From IMG/VR virus record IMGVR_UViG_3300029267_003268, positions 1 through 53,395 of that record: 53,395 nucleotides of DNA; one strand, 5' to 3'. Shown piece by piece: positions 28,528 through 35,094 of the stretch. The notes under the pieces are model-generated. The model saw only the letters and a list, made by a program, of their open reading frames with translations, was not told the origin of the DNA and ran no database searches. Position numbers and translations under genes: made by a program. This DNA comes from a virus. Positions within the stretch are counted from its first letter, which is position 1. Each line of letters begins with the position of its first letter.

Positions 28528-29253
28528 ATGGCAACGATGAAACGCAAACTGTTTGGCTACGGCCTCGTCGTTGTGATTGTCGCAGCGGTTTTCTGGATGG
28601 TGACGACGATCTATGCCGCAACATTCGATGCCACGAAGTCGTATGGGCAACTCTTGGACTGGACAATGTTGGACCAGCGAGACGACACCCATACTGAGTA
28701 TGTGGATAGCGCCGTCTTGGATAGCGGCGAGTCGGCGGACTCCGCCCTGCGAATAGTTCTGCACATCGACATGGCCCACCAAGACGCCAATGCCGCCGGA
28801 GACCCCGCGTACGCCATCATTTTCGTCAAGAGCGGTGCGACCGATGAATGCTGGCATAAATTCCTCACGCTGGAGGCTACAGGCGGCACGGCCAACGCCG
28901 GAGACATCGACCGGGAAGCGGCGGCGGCTCAGAACGAAATCGGCCTGGCCAGCACCACGAATTTCGAGACGGGCGGCGATACGTATTTTGTCTTGGATGT
29001 TGGCGACATTACCGCGAGCTGTTTAGTCACGAATACGGGTGACTACGATAATGATGACGATATTGTAGTCATGGACAATCTCGTCAACACCTACGACGAC
29101 GCCGATTACCTCTATGACATCGTGGACCAGTGGTCCATACGCATCCCGGAGGCATTCCAGATAGTGAAGGTGTTGTTTACCAATACCGACGCCGATGCGA
29201 CCTACGCCGTGCGAGTCCATTACAACGTACTGACCGATGTGGATGATTCCTGA
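28528..29253 (+). CDS. Secreted or membrane-anchored protein of the fibre cassette
   Basis: 241 aa. An N-terminal hydrophobic segment (LFGYGLVVVIVAAVFWMVTTIYA) acts as signal anchor or signal peptide with cleavage near TIYA-ATF. The exported part is acidic and beta-rich (DYDNDDDIVVMDN), possibly calcium-binding, with no named domain. It lies directly after the tail fibre and overlaps the LamG gene, so it may be a fibre partner or a host-surface modifier. Confidence 0.6.
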   Translation: MATMKRKLFGYGLVVVIVAAVFWMVTTIYAATFDATKSYGQLLDWTMLDQRDDTHTEYVDSAVLDSGESADSALRIVLHIDMAHQDANAAGDPAYAIIFVKSGATDECWHKFLTLEATGGTANAGDIDREAAAAQNEIGLASTTNFETGGDTYFVLDVGDITASCLVTNTGDYDNDDDIVVMDNLVNTYDDADYLYDIVDQWSIRIPEAFQIVKVLFTNTDADATYAVRVHYNVLTDVDDS

Positions 29254-30197
29254 TGAAACGATTCTTGCTCATTCTATTGCTGTGCGGCGTGACCTACGCG
29301 CCGCAGAAACCCAAACCGATGTTGGGAGAGTTGATCGACCATTCGCATCCCCTGGCCCACGGTCTCGTTGGCTGCTGGCTGATGAATGAGGGGGCGGGGG
29401 GGACGGTCTATGATGTAAGCGGCAACGGGAATCATGGGACCTTGAAGAACGGCGCGGCGTGGTCGAGCGGATTGTACGGACCGGCCGTCGAGTTCGACGG
29501 CAGCGACGCGTACATTGATTGCGGTGTGTGCCCCGAGCGATTGAAATTTACCTCGTCCGATTTCACTATCGTCGCCTGGGTTAAACCAGACTCCGATCAG
29601 GCGGCGGTCATCTGTGGCAATGATATAAACACGGGGAACGGTGGCTGGTCGTTCTGGATATATACGAGTGGCTCTCTGCTGGTCTTTATGCAGGGCAGCA
29701 ATCAGACGTCCGACACGGGAGTGTGGACGGCCGGTGCGTGGAATCAGGTAGTCATCTCATTCGTCAACGGCACGAAAAAAGGCAATTGGTACGTCAACGG
29801 AATCTCGGCCGGTGGTGAGGACACGTTTGCGTACGCGCCGGAATATACGGCCGGCCGACACTTTGTCATTGGCGTCGATCCGAGGGATAATACTGGTACC
29901 GATCTCGATGGCCAACTGGATCATGTCACGGTATATTCGCGGATTCTGTCTCCCGCCGAGATTGCCAGTCTCTACACCGACTCGTTCCAGATGTTCGAGT
30001 CAACGCCGGCCTGGGCCCACTACAGCAGCGGCGAAGCGCCGTCCGGGGCGGCCCAGTTTATTGTGATTACCAGCCGCCTCGGCCCGTTGCCGATAATCCT
30101 GTTGATGACGGCGGCGCTGACCTTTGGCAAAGCGAGAAAACGAGGAGCGACGCATGGTGGAAATACTGGCACAAGCGGCAGAGCCGGCCGCCGGTAG
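29253..30197 (+). CDS. LamG/concanavalin-like lectin with signal peptide and C-terminal anchor
   Basis: 314 aa. A signal peptide (MKRFLLILLLCGVTYA) is followed by a LamG-like jelly roll from about residue 35 to 240 (GLVGCWLMNEG, VYDVSGNGNHGTL, FDGSDAYIDCG, LDHVTVYSRILSPAEI), a typical sugar-binding domain. The C-terminus has a Pro-containing motif, a hydrophobic helix (PLPIILLMTAALTFG) and a basic cluster (KARKRG), so the protein would be surface-anchored. That layout loosely resembles exosortase sorting signals. It could bind surface glycans as a minor receptor protein or alter the lysogen surface. Confidence 0.75.
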   Translation: MKRFLLILLLCGVTYAPQKPKPMLGELIDHSHPLAHGLVGCWLMNEGAGGTVYDVSGNGNHGTLKNGAAWSSGLYGPAVEFDGSDAYIDCGVCPERLKFTSSDFTIVAWVKPDSDQAAVICGNDINTGNGGWSFWIYTSGSLLVFMQGSNQTSDTGVWTAGAWNQVVISFVNGTKKGNWYVNGISAGGEDTFAYAPEYTAGRHFVIGVDPRDNTGTDLDGQLDHVTVYSRILSPAEIASLYTDSFQMFESTPAWAHYSSGEAPSGAAQFIVITSRLGPLPIILLMTAALTFGKARKRGATHGGNTGTSGRAGRR

Positions 30198-30456
30198 TAG
30201 TCCGTGGATAATCTACGTTTTAGTCACCGCCCTGGTCGGCGTGACTACCGGCGGCGGCGTCCTTGGCTACCGGCAGAGGCGGAAGAACGGCAACGGTGGC
30301 GTGTTCAACAAGGCCCTCTGCGATGAACGCCACAAGCGAATTGATGAGGATATGCGAGAGTTGAAAGACGATATTCGTGATGGCTTTAACGGCGTACATG
30401 CACGGCTCGACAACCTGCGAGATATACCCCCGCGCAAACCCCGTTTGAGGACATGA
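30154..30456 (+). CDS. Small membrane protein with coiled coil, possible holin-like
   Basis: 100 aa. One hydrophobic helix (WIIYVLVTALVGVTTGGGVLG) is followed by a basic stop-transfer (YRQRRKNG) and a charged coiled coil (HKRIDEDMRELKDDIRDGF). This one-helix-plus-coil plan occurs in phage lysis-module membrane proteins. GAGGAG lies before this ATG; an upstream in-frame start at 30124 is less supported. No endolysin is adjacent, so the holin idea is tentative. Confidence 0.55.
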   Translation: MVEILAQAAEPAAGSSPWIIYVLVTALVGVTTGGGVLGYRQRRKNGNGGVFNKALCDERHKRIDEDMRELKDDIRDGFNGVHARLDNLRDIPPRKPRLRT

Positions 30457-30459
30457 CCG

Positions 30460-30663
30460 ATGGAACAGAAAGATCGAGATACAGCCCAGGCTCTGATCCG
30501 CGAACAGATGGTGGTCAATGCCGACCAAGCCGACATTGACGACAGGCTGGCCAAGATATTCGAGCGAGCCAAATGGATCGGCGTCGAGGCCAAGGGCGAC
30601 ACGCCGGCAGAACGGCAAATCAGTCTGTACGGCCAGTTGTCGCGGATATGCAACGGGGAATAG
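30460..30663 (+). CDS. Small hypothetical protein, last late gene
   Basis: 67 aa, soluble and helical, immediately after the membrane protein. No motif recognised. It is followed by a hairpin and a new promoter, so it closes the late operon. Confidence 0.55.
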   Translation: MEQKDRDTAQALIREQMVVNADQADIDDRLAKIFERAKWIGVEAKGDTPAERQISLYGQLSRICNGE

Positions 30664-30674
30664 CCCCAATCGGC

Positions 30675-30713
30675 AGGGGGTCGTTGGACGCCTCGGCTCG
30701 TCCGTCGCCCCCT
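30675..30713 (+). terminator. Hairpin ending the late operon
   Basis: AGGGGG (30675-30680) pairs with CCCCCT (30708-30713), with an inner GGACG/CGTCC stem. The following T-run is weak (TAATTCTA), so termination may be partial or Rho-assisted. Confidence 0.5.
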
Positions 30714-30741
30714 AATTCTACGTTCCCCAGGATTTTTCCGG

Positions 30742-30770
30742 TTGACGTCGCGACTTGTTTTGGGTATAAC
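30742..30770 (+). promoter_or_regulatory. Strong sigma70-type promoter
   Basis: TTGACG (30742-30747), exactly 17 bp, then TATAAC (30765-30770). This is close to consensus and sits 28 bp before the 80-aa gene at 30799, which has an AAGGAGGA ribosome site. It is the best promoter in the window and likely active in the lysogen or early. Confidence 0.8.
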
Positions 30771-30798
30771 GTCTGCCCGGAATAGGAAGGAGGAACAT

Positions 30799-31041
30799 AT
30801 GCAATTGCAGTTTCGAGACGCGATCATACCCATGTCGAATCCTCTCTGGCCGCATTTGTCGGTCACTTTGGACCGACTCATTGCCAATCATCCCGAAGGG
30901 ACGGGCCTTACGCGGACTTGCCAGGCCGTCGCGCGGCTGACTTCGCAGATTGAGCAGTTCGAGCCCGGTTTCGCCGCTGCTTTGCAGCATCGGCTGACGC
31001 GCCAGTTACAATCTCGTCGGCGAGAACGTCGGCGGGCGTAG
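30799..31041 (+). CDS. Small basic-tailed protein under a strong promoter
   Basis: 80 aa ending in an Arg-rich tail (RRRERRRA). A near-perfect Shine-Dalgarno and a strong promoter precede it, so it should be well expressed. The helical body (LTRTCQAVARLTSQIEQF) and basic tail suit a nucleic-acid-binding regulator, but no family is recognised. Its 3' part overlaps a convergent gene on the other strand. Confidence 0.7.
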   Translation: MQLQFRDAIIPMSNPLWPHLSVTLDRLIANHPEGTGLTRTCQAVARLTSQIEQFEPGFAAALQHRLTRQLQSRRRERRRA

Positions 31042-31306
31042 AAACCGAAGATTTTTTTTGCCGCAGGGCTTCGGTTGCAGACGCCGTTTCAGCGGGCGCA
31101 AGAGATTCCACAATCGCCTTGGTAGCTTGTTCCGGCCTGTAGTACAGCTCAATTCTGGCGTCCAATGGCAGGTCCATCCACAACTGCACGAGGCGATGCA
31201 GAATCGTCTTTTGTTTGAAATCCACCCCTCGCGAATCTTGCCGGAACGCATCCACAAAGCTAATCGGCAGAAATACGCCCAGATTTTTTTCGTCTTCTCG
31301 TGTCAT
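30908..31306 (-). CDS. Probable RHH-like regulator on the opposite strand
   Basis: 132 aa from ATG 31306; a TTG at 31342 would add 12 residues. Residues 6-47 (LGVFLPISFVDAFRQDS ... LHRLVQLWMDLP) have a strand-helix-helix pattern reminiscent of ribbon-helix-helix regulators. The C-terminus is basic. It is the only leftward gene here with good protein character, in an otherwise rightward region, which fits a repressor-type gene. No clear ribosome site is seen. It overlaps the 80-aa gene tail-to-tail by 134 bp. Confidence 0.5.
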   Translation of the reverse strand: MTREDEKNLGVFLPISFVDAFRQDSRGVDFKQKTILHRLVQLWMDLPLDARIELYYRPEQATKAIVESLAPAETASATEALRQKKSSVSTPADVLADEIVTGASADAAKQRRNRARTAQSAKSAARRPGKSA

Positions 31307-31399
31307 GTAAGTGTGTATATCAAAACAAGTTATGTCTTTCAAGGCTATTGTTTTGTTTAGTTCAACGCCCTATCATCTCCTGAAAAGTCGATTTTTGTG

Positions 31400-31428
31400 T
31401 TGACAAAATGTACATCAAGGCCGATACT
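31400..31428 (+). promoter_or_regulatory. Promoter with embedded palindrome
   Basis: A perfect -35 TTGACA (31400-31405) is followed after 17 bp by GATACT (31423-31428); TATATA overlaps at 31429. The spacer contains the palindrome ATGTACAT (31408-31415), a plausible operator. It would drive the 31652 onward genes. The neighbouring RHH-like protein is an obvious candidate ligand, by inference only. Confidence 0.55.
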
Positions 31429-31651
31429 ATATACATGATGCTGAGATCGACAATACGATTCCATTTGACTGACCCAAGCCGTGCTTCCCTGCGAATTGCT
31501 CTCCGTAGCGATACACAGATTATAGCACATTCAGGGTCGTCAAGCAAATTCTCCTCCACCGGCCGTCGATCTCAGCAATCCCCGCGCCGGTTGGACCGGG
31601 GGGCGGGTCAAGGACGGCTCGCTCCCTATTTTAGCTTGCAGGGAGGCGTGC

Positions 31652-31879
31652 ATGGATGCCCTGGACCGGGAACAGGCTATCGAGCAACGGCTGCGGAACA
31701 TGCCCCGGAGCTTCCGGGCGACCTATCGCAAGGCGGTCGAGGGCAAAAGCCTTCGCTCGTCCGTCAATGCCCAATGCCACGAATGTATGGGCCATCAGCG
31801 GGAAGCTATCGCCACATGCACGGACTATGGTTGTCCGTTGTGGGCCGTGAGGCCCTACAGGCGCTCCCAAAACGCCTGA
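31652..31879 (+). CDS. Small zinc-finger-like phage protein
   Basis: 75 aa. The C-terminal half has C-x2-C (CHECMG) and a C-x5-C pair (CTDYGC) followed by PLWAVRPYR, a pattern seen in small phage proteins of unknown function that probably bind zinc. GGGAGG precedes the ATG. Confidence 0.7.
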   Translation: MDALDREQAIEQRLRNMPRSFRATYRKAVEGKSLRSSVNAQCHECMGHQREAIATCTDYGCPLWAVRPYRRSQNA

Positions 31880-31970
31880 GACGGGCCTTTTTGGCGCGTA
31901 GGATCGCCGAACGGGCCTCGAGCTACATAATGGGTCGCGTGCGGACCATTTTTTTCAGGGAGAAGCGATA

Positions 31971-32709
31971 ATGTGTATTCCGGCCAGTTTTGTCGTAACG
32001 AAAGAGCGTGTCTTTTGGTCGAAGAACACGGACTCGCACGAAGAAATCATTTGCGAGTTCAGGTTGAAAGAGATGGACGTGCGCGGCACACCCACATTGG
32101 TCCGCATCGAAATAACCCCGCCGATGGCGGACCTGGGTAAGCCCCTCACGGATTGGGTATACCACCTCGACCGACAGGATATTCGACCGAGTTGGTACGA
32201 CGCCGCCGATGTTGAGCGACGCGCCCGATCCGTCTTGCCCCAGTGGCGTGACGCGAAAGTCGTCGGTCCTGGCGAGGTGCGCGAAAAGCACACGGAAGGC
32301 CAAATCTACGTCTACGGCGGGACCGTGCAGAAGGTCTACAACGGCGGGACCGTGCAGAAGGTCTACGGCGGGACCGTGCAGGAGGTCTACGGCGGCGGGA
32401 CCGTGCAGGAGGTCTGCGACGGCGGGACCGTGCAGAAGGTCTACGGCGGGACCGTGCAGGAGGTCTAAGGAGGTCTACGGTGGCGGGACCGTGCAGGAGG
32501 TCTACGGCGGGACCGTGCAGAAGGTCTACAACGGCGGGACCGTGCAGAAGGTCTACGGCGGGTCCGTGCAGAAGGTCTGCGACGGGACCGTGCAGACGTA
32601 TGTACCTCTCGCGGAAATCGAACTGATAGGGACAAGCGTCCTGATTGAGCGTGTTAATGGCCGGGTCTCGGTGCGCACTGGGGACGGCCGGAGTTTGCGG
32701 GAGAAGTGA
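31971..32709 (+). pseudogene. Repeat-rich DUF7666-like protein split by a 10-bp duplication
   Basis: The first reading frame (31971-32468) starts MCIPASFVVTKERVFW, an N-terminal domain that I associate with DUF7666-type phage proteins, then enters GGTVQ-K/E-VY repeats. A TAA ends it at 32466-32468. Translation resumes in another frame with the same repeats and a unique C-terminus (PLAEIELIGTSVL ... GDGRSLREK) ending at 32709. The cause is visible: AGGAGGTCTA occurs twice in tandem around 32458-32477. Removing one copy rejoins the frames into one protein of about 243 residues. It may be a slippage on/off switch, a fresh mutation or an assembly error. Confidence 0.75.
32315..32600 (+). repeat. 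Degenerate 21-24 bp tandem repeats encoding GGTVQxVY units
   Basis: Units built on GGCGGGACCGTGCAGAAGGTC or the GAGGTC variant repeat about a dozen times. Each encodes a short strand-turn unit, so the protein probably forms a small beta-solenoid. Near-identity of units makes the tract prone to slippage. Confidence 0.85.
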
Positions 32710-32738
32710 GTCCCTGGAAGTACAGCGAAGGAGACACG

Positions 32739-33029
32739 ATGGAAGACCCAACATTAGCTCAGGAGGTTGCATCGGCCCTGTCGCCAGCGGTTGTGCGACG
32801 TTTGGTTGCCGACGGGATAAGCAGGGCGACAGACGCCTATAACACGCAACAGGCGATTGCGAACATGGTTGAGCCATTGGTCCTGGCCGAGTGCGATAGG
32901 CAACTACAATCTGCCGCCACTCGGGATCGGGTCACGAAGATGGTTGAGACTCGCTTGGCGGCTCTCATAGAACCGGCGGTCTTGAGCGCATTGGGCGGGA
33001 TTGCGGCCAGTATCGCCGCTCAGAAATAG
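32739..33029 (+). CDS. Hypothetical helical protein
   Basis: 96 aa, Ala-rich amphipathic helices throughout (AQEVASALSPAVVRRLVADG, VETRLAALIEPAVLSALGG), no cysteine and no known motif. GAAGGAGACACG precedes this ATG; a longer in-frame start at 32706 is not needed. Confidence 0.6.
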   Translation: MEDPTLAQEVASALSPAVVRRLVADGISRATDAYNTQQAIANMVEPLVLAECDRQLQSAATRDRVTKMVETRLAALIEPAVLSALGGIAASIAAQK

Positions 33030-33056
33030 CCCCTGTAGGCAAGAAGGAGACAGGCG

Positions 33057-33248
33057 ATGACAGAAACAAGCCTATTTGTGATCAAGGGCGAAGACGGCAC
33101 GATGTACGTTTTGGCCAAGGATTGGAACGACGCAGTGAGAAAATGGAAAGAGGACTTTGAGGCCAGACACGCACTGATGGAAGGCACGGAAATCCCACCC
33201 CCCGAGACCTTATCTTTCGTCTGCGGTCCGAGCGAGTTGATTCTGTAG
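33057..33248 (+). CDS. Small hypothetical protein
   Basis: 63 aa, begins MTETSLFVIKGEDGTMYV, alpha/beta in appearance. AAGGAGACAGGCG is a strong ribosome site. It is the last gene before the tRNA. Confidence 0.6.
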   Translation: MTETSLFVIKGEDGTMYVLAKDWNDAVRKWKEDFEARHALMEGTEIPPPETLSFVCGPSELIL

Positions 33249-33281
33249 CCCCTGTGGTTGTAGCTCTCAGACAAATTGACT

Positions 33282-33353
33282 TGCGGGGTAGTGTAGTGGT
33301 AACACGCTGGGCCCATAACCCAGAGATTGCGAGTTCGATTCTCGCCCCCGCTA
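33282..33353 (+). tRNA. tRNA-Met (CAT), initiator-like
   Basis: A complete cloverleaf can be drawn: D stem GTGT/ACAC, anticodon arm CTGGGCCCATAACCCAG, 5-nt variable loop AGATT, T arm GCGAG-TTCGATT-CTCGC, and acceptor GCGGGG/CCCCGC. The anticodon is CAT (33314-33316). The stem has three stacked G-C pairs below the loop, and position 33 is C instead of the usual T. Pair 1-72 is T-T, unpaired. GGG/CCC and a 1-72 mismatch are initiator hallmarks; the T11-A24 pair is elongator-like. The discriminator is A; no CCA is encoded. It lies about 140 bp upstream of the integrase. Confidence 0.88.
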
Positions 33354-33426
33354 TTATGGGCTCGACACATTAGACTGCGGCTCTTTGGCAAGTTCATATG
33401 AGGATGCACAATGGAAACATAACGTC

Positions 33427-33455
33427 TTGCGACCTATGACTGGTGTTGGTACGAT
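33427..33455 (+). promoter_or_regulatory. Possible integrase promoter
   Basis: TTGCGA (33427-33432), 17 bp, then TACGAT (33450-33455); each hexamer matches consensus at four of six. A 6-bp hairpin GTCGGC/GCCGAC (33459-33478) follows in the leader and may limit translation. Confidence 0.4.
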
Positions 33456-33496
33456 GCGGTCGGCTTGCGAGGGCCGACTGGAAAGTAGGTGTTATC

Positions 33497-34438
33497 ATGC
33501 AACAGTCAATCGCAAGCTGTTTCGAGCTATATCTGGCTCGATCTGACTTACGCCCATCGTCGGTAAGGTTCAAAAAGCAGGCGTTGCGGTACTTTCTCAA
33601 GTGGTTCGGCGATCTGGAAATTGGGTCTGTTACCCCTGCGATAGCAGAAGACTATCGGACGCTGCTGGTGAAAGAAGGGCGGTCGCGAAGCACGGCCAAC
33701 GGCTATCTCGCGAACTTCAAGCCATTCTGGAACTGGCTCAGGCGGCACGGACGAGTCCCGGCAAATCCGTTTGACGGGGTTAAACCGTTCAAGATTACCG
33801 AACCGGCGCGGGAGACGTTTACGCCCGCCGAACTGGCGCGATTGATGACGGTAGGCGACCCGCTATGGCAGGGGCGCATCTGTCTCGGACTGCTGGGCTG
33901 TCGGCGTGGTGAAACGCTCAACGTGACCGTCGCGGACATCCATTTGGATGCCACCGTGCCGCATATCCTGCTGGCACCGAAGACGGTGGGACCGGACCGC
34001 TGGGCCTGGGAACTCAAGGATCATGCGATCCGGTACGTCGCGTTGCCGAAGATGATGCGGTTTGTCGGGCGCACGGTGGATCTGCACGGGTTGATTGGTG
34101 GCCTGATAGCAGCGTTGCCGTCAGGTCAACCGTATGTGTTTGTCGAACCGCGTTACTACCGGCGATGCGTCGGTCGAACGTGGGTACCGGACCCGACTGG
34201 GAACTTTCAACGGATGTTCCGGGCCGTACAGCGCCGGGCACAGATCGAGCCACCGCGTAGGTATCACGAGTTACGAGCGGCTTTCGCCACCGCCATGATT
34301 GACGCCGTTGGGCTCAGTCGGGCGGCGGACGCACTCGGACACTCAACTACGCAACTCACACGAAAGTATGATCGTCACGGAAAGATGTCGTTGCTGTCGG
34401 AAATCGGTTCGGCAGCACAAAAATGTTATGTGTCGTAG
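33497..34438 (+). CDS. int: Tyrosine-family integrase
   Basis: 313 aa. Residues about 1-100 form a SAM-like core-binding domain (LRPSSVRFKKQALRYFLKWF). The catalytic domain shows Arg136 (GCRRGE), His257-x-x-Arg260 (HELR), His282 (GHST) and the nucleophile Tyr291 (TRKYDRH). It inserts the phage at its attachment site and marks it as temperate. The start is chosen after the leader hairpin; an in-frame ATG at 33443 would add 18 residues unlike the family. It sits between a tRNA gene and a set of short repeats, both typical of attachment regions. Confidence 0.92.
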   Translation: MQQSIASCFELYLARSDLRPSSVRFKKQALRYFLKWFGDLEIGSVTPAIAEDYRTLLVKEGRSRSTANGYLANFKPFWNWLRRHGRVPANPFDGVKPFKITEPARETFTPAELARLMTVGDPLWQGRICLGLLGCRRGETLNVTVADIHLDATVPHILLAPKTVGPDRWAWELKDHAIRYVALPKMMRFVGRTVDLHGLIGGLIAALPSGQPYVFVEPRYYRRCVGRTWVPDPTGNFQRMFRAVQRRAQIEPPRRYHELRAAFATAMIDAVGLSRAADALGHSTTQLTRKYDRHGKMSLLSEIGSAAQKCYVS

Positions 34439-34508
34439 GTCTCATAAGATATGTTGTGAGACCGCTTATGTGTCGCTCTGGCGATATTAACAGACATCTT
34501 ATGTGACG
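34425..34508 (+). repeat. Short repeats after int, candidate arm-type sites
   Basis: TTATGTGTCG or TTATGTGACG occurs at 34426-34435, 34466-34475 and 34499-34508. An inverted relative (CTCATAAG) lies at 34443-34450, and a 7-bp hairpin GGTCTCA/TGAGACC spans 34438-34463. Repeats of this kind next to int often bind the integrase N-terminus or an excision factor. Confidence 0.45.
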
Positions 34509-34579
34509 GCCCTCGCAAGCTACTTTTCAGTCCCCCAGCACACGCTGGGTCAAACAGAGCCGGGGCTGCTTCGTCCCTC

Positions 34580-34597
34580 GGGGCGGCCCCAATATTT
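34580..34597 (+). repeat. 18-bp direct repeat, copy 1
   Basis: GGGGCGGCCCCAATATTT. An identical copy at 35077-35094 lies on the far side of the single gene 34613-35077. The GGGG/CCCC part can form a short hairpin. Confidence 0.9.
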
Positions 34598-34612
34598 CTG
34601 AAAGGAGACACA

Positions 34613-35077
34613 GTGAGACGACGCGATTTGTTGAAGGGTGCCGTCGCTACGGCGGTAGCCTTTCCGGTCAAAGCCTCGCCGGACCAGCCCGTGGACGATC
34701 CCGAGGCGAGGCAGATACCAGCGTTGCCAGAGACATGCGACGAAGCGCTTCGTCGATGGGACGCAGGGTTGTCTGTGTTTACGGTGGAAATGGGCGGCAT
34801 CGGGCCTGGTTATGAACAGGTGATTCACCTGATGGTCTTCGAGTTGATACGCCAATTACGGGGTGTGCCTTTGAAAGACAACGAGGACGACCTGAATAAG
34901 CAATTCAGCGATTATCTTAAGTCGTCGTTTGTCAAGGAGCTTGGCCCCAGCGGCGCCCAGTGGGGAGCGGCACAGAATCTCGCCTATGTCATGTTGACGC
35001 AGGGGTACGGGGACGCCCTTCGAAGCGTTCCAGACGACAGGCATATTCAGGTGTCCCGCCAGTTCCCGCATCTTTAG
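34613..35077 (+). CDS. Exported protein with Tat-type signal, in a repeat-bounded cassette
   Basis: 154 aa. The N-terminus MRRRDLLKGAVATAVAF has the twin-arginine pattern (R-R-x-L-L-K) followed by a mildly hydrophobic core and a cleavage-like KASP. The mature part is helical and ends with PSGAQWGAAQNLAYVMLTQ and a DDRHIQVSR segment, resembling uncharacterised phage proteins. AAAGGAGACA precedes the GTG start. Tat substrates are folded before export and often carry cofactors; none is evident here. Confidence 0.65.
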   Translation: MRRRDLLKGAVATAVAFPVKASPDQPVDDPEARQIPALPETCDEALRRWDAGLSVFTVEMGGIGPGYEQVIHLMVFELIRQLRGVPLKDNEDDLNKQFSDYLKSSFVKELGPSGAQWGAAQNLAYVMLTQGYGDALRSVPDDRHIQVSRQFPHL

Positions 35078-35094
35078 GGGCGGCCCCAATATTT
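35077..35094 (+). repeat. 18-bp direct repeat, copy 2
   Basis: Identical to 34580-34597. It begins at the last base of the Tat-signal gene's stop codon, so the two copies delimit a one-gene unit of 497 bp. Confidence 0.9.

Noticed and set aside
32315-32600. CRISPR-like array in the short repeat tract
   Set aside because: Repeats are contiguous coding units without unique spacers; no other regular repeat-spacer array was seen.
32146-32877. 243-codon leftward frame over the GGTVQ repeats
   Set aside because: Arg/Pro/Leu-His repeat product mirroring the sense repeats.
33020-33409. Leftward frame containing GGENRTRNL
   Set aside because: Also a tRNA antisense translation, crossing the tRNA(CAT).
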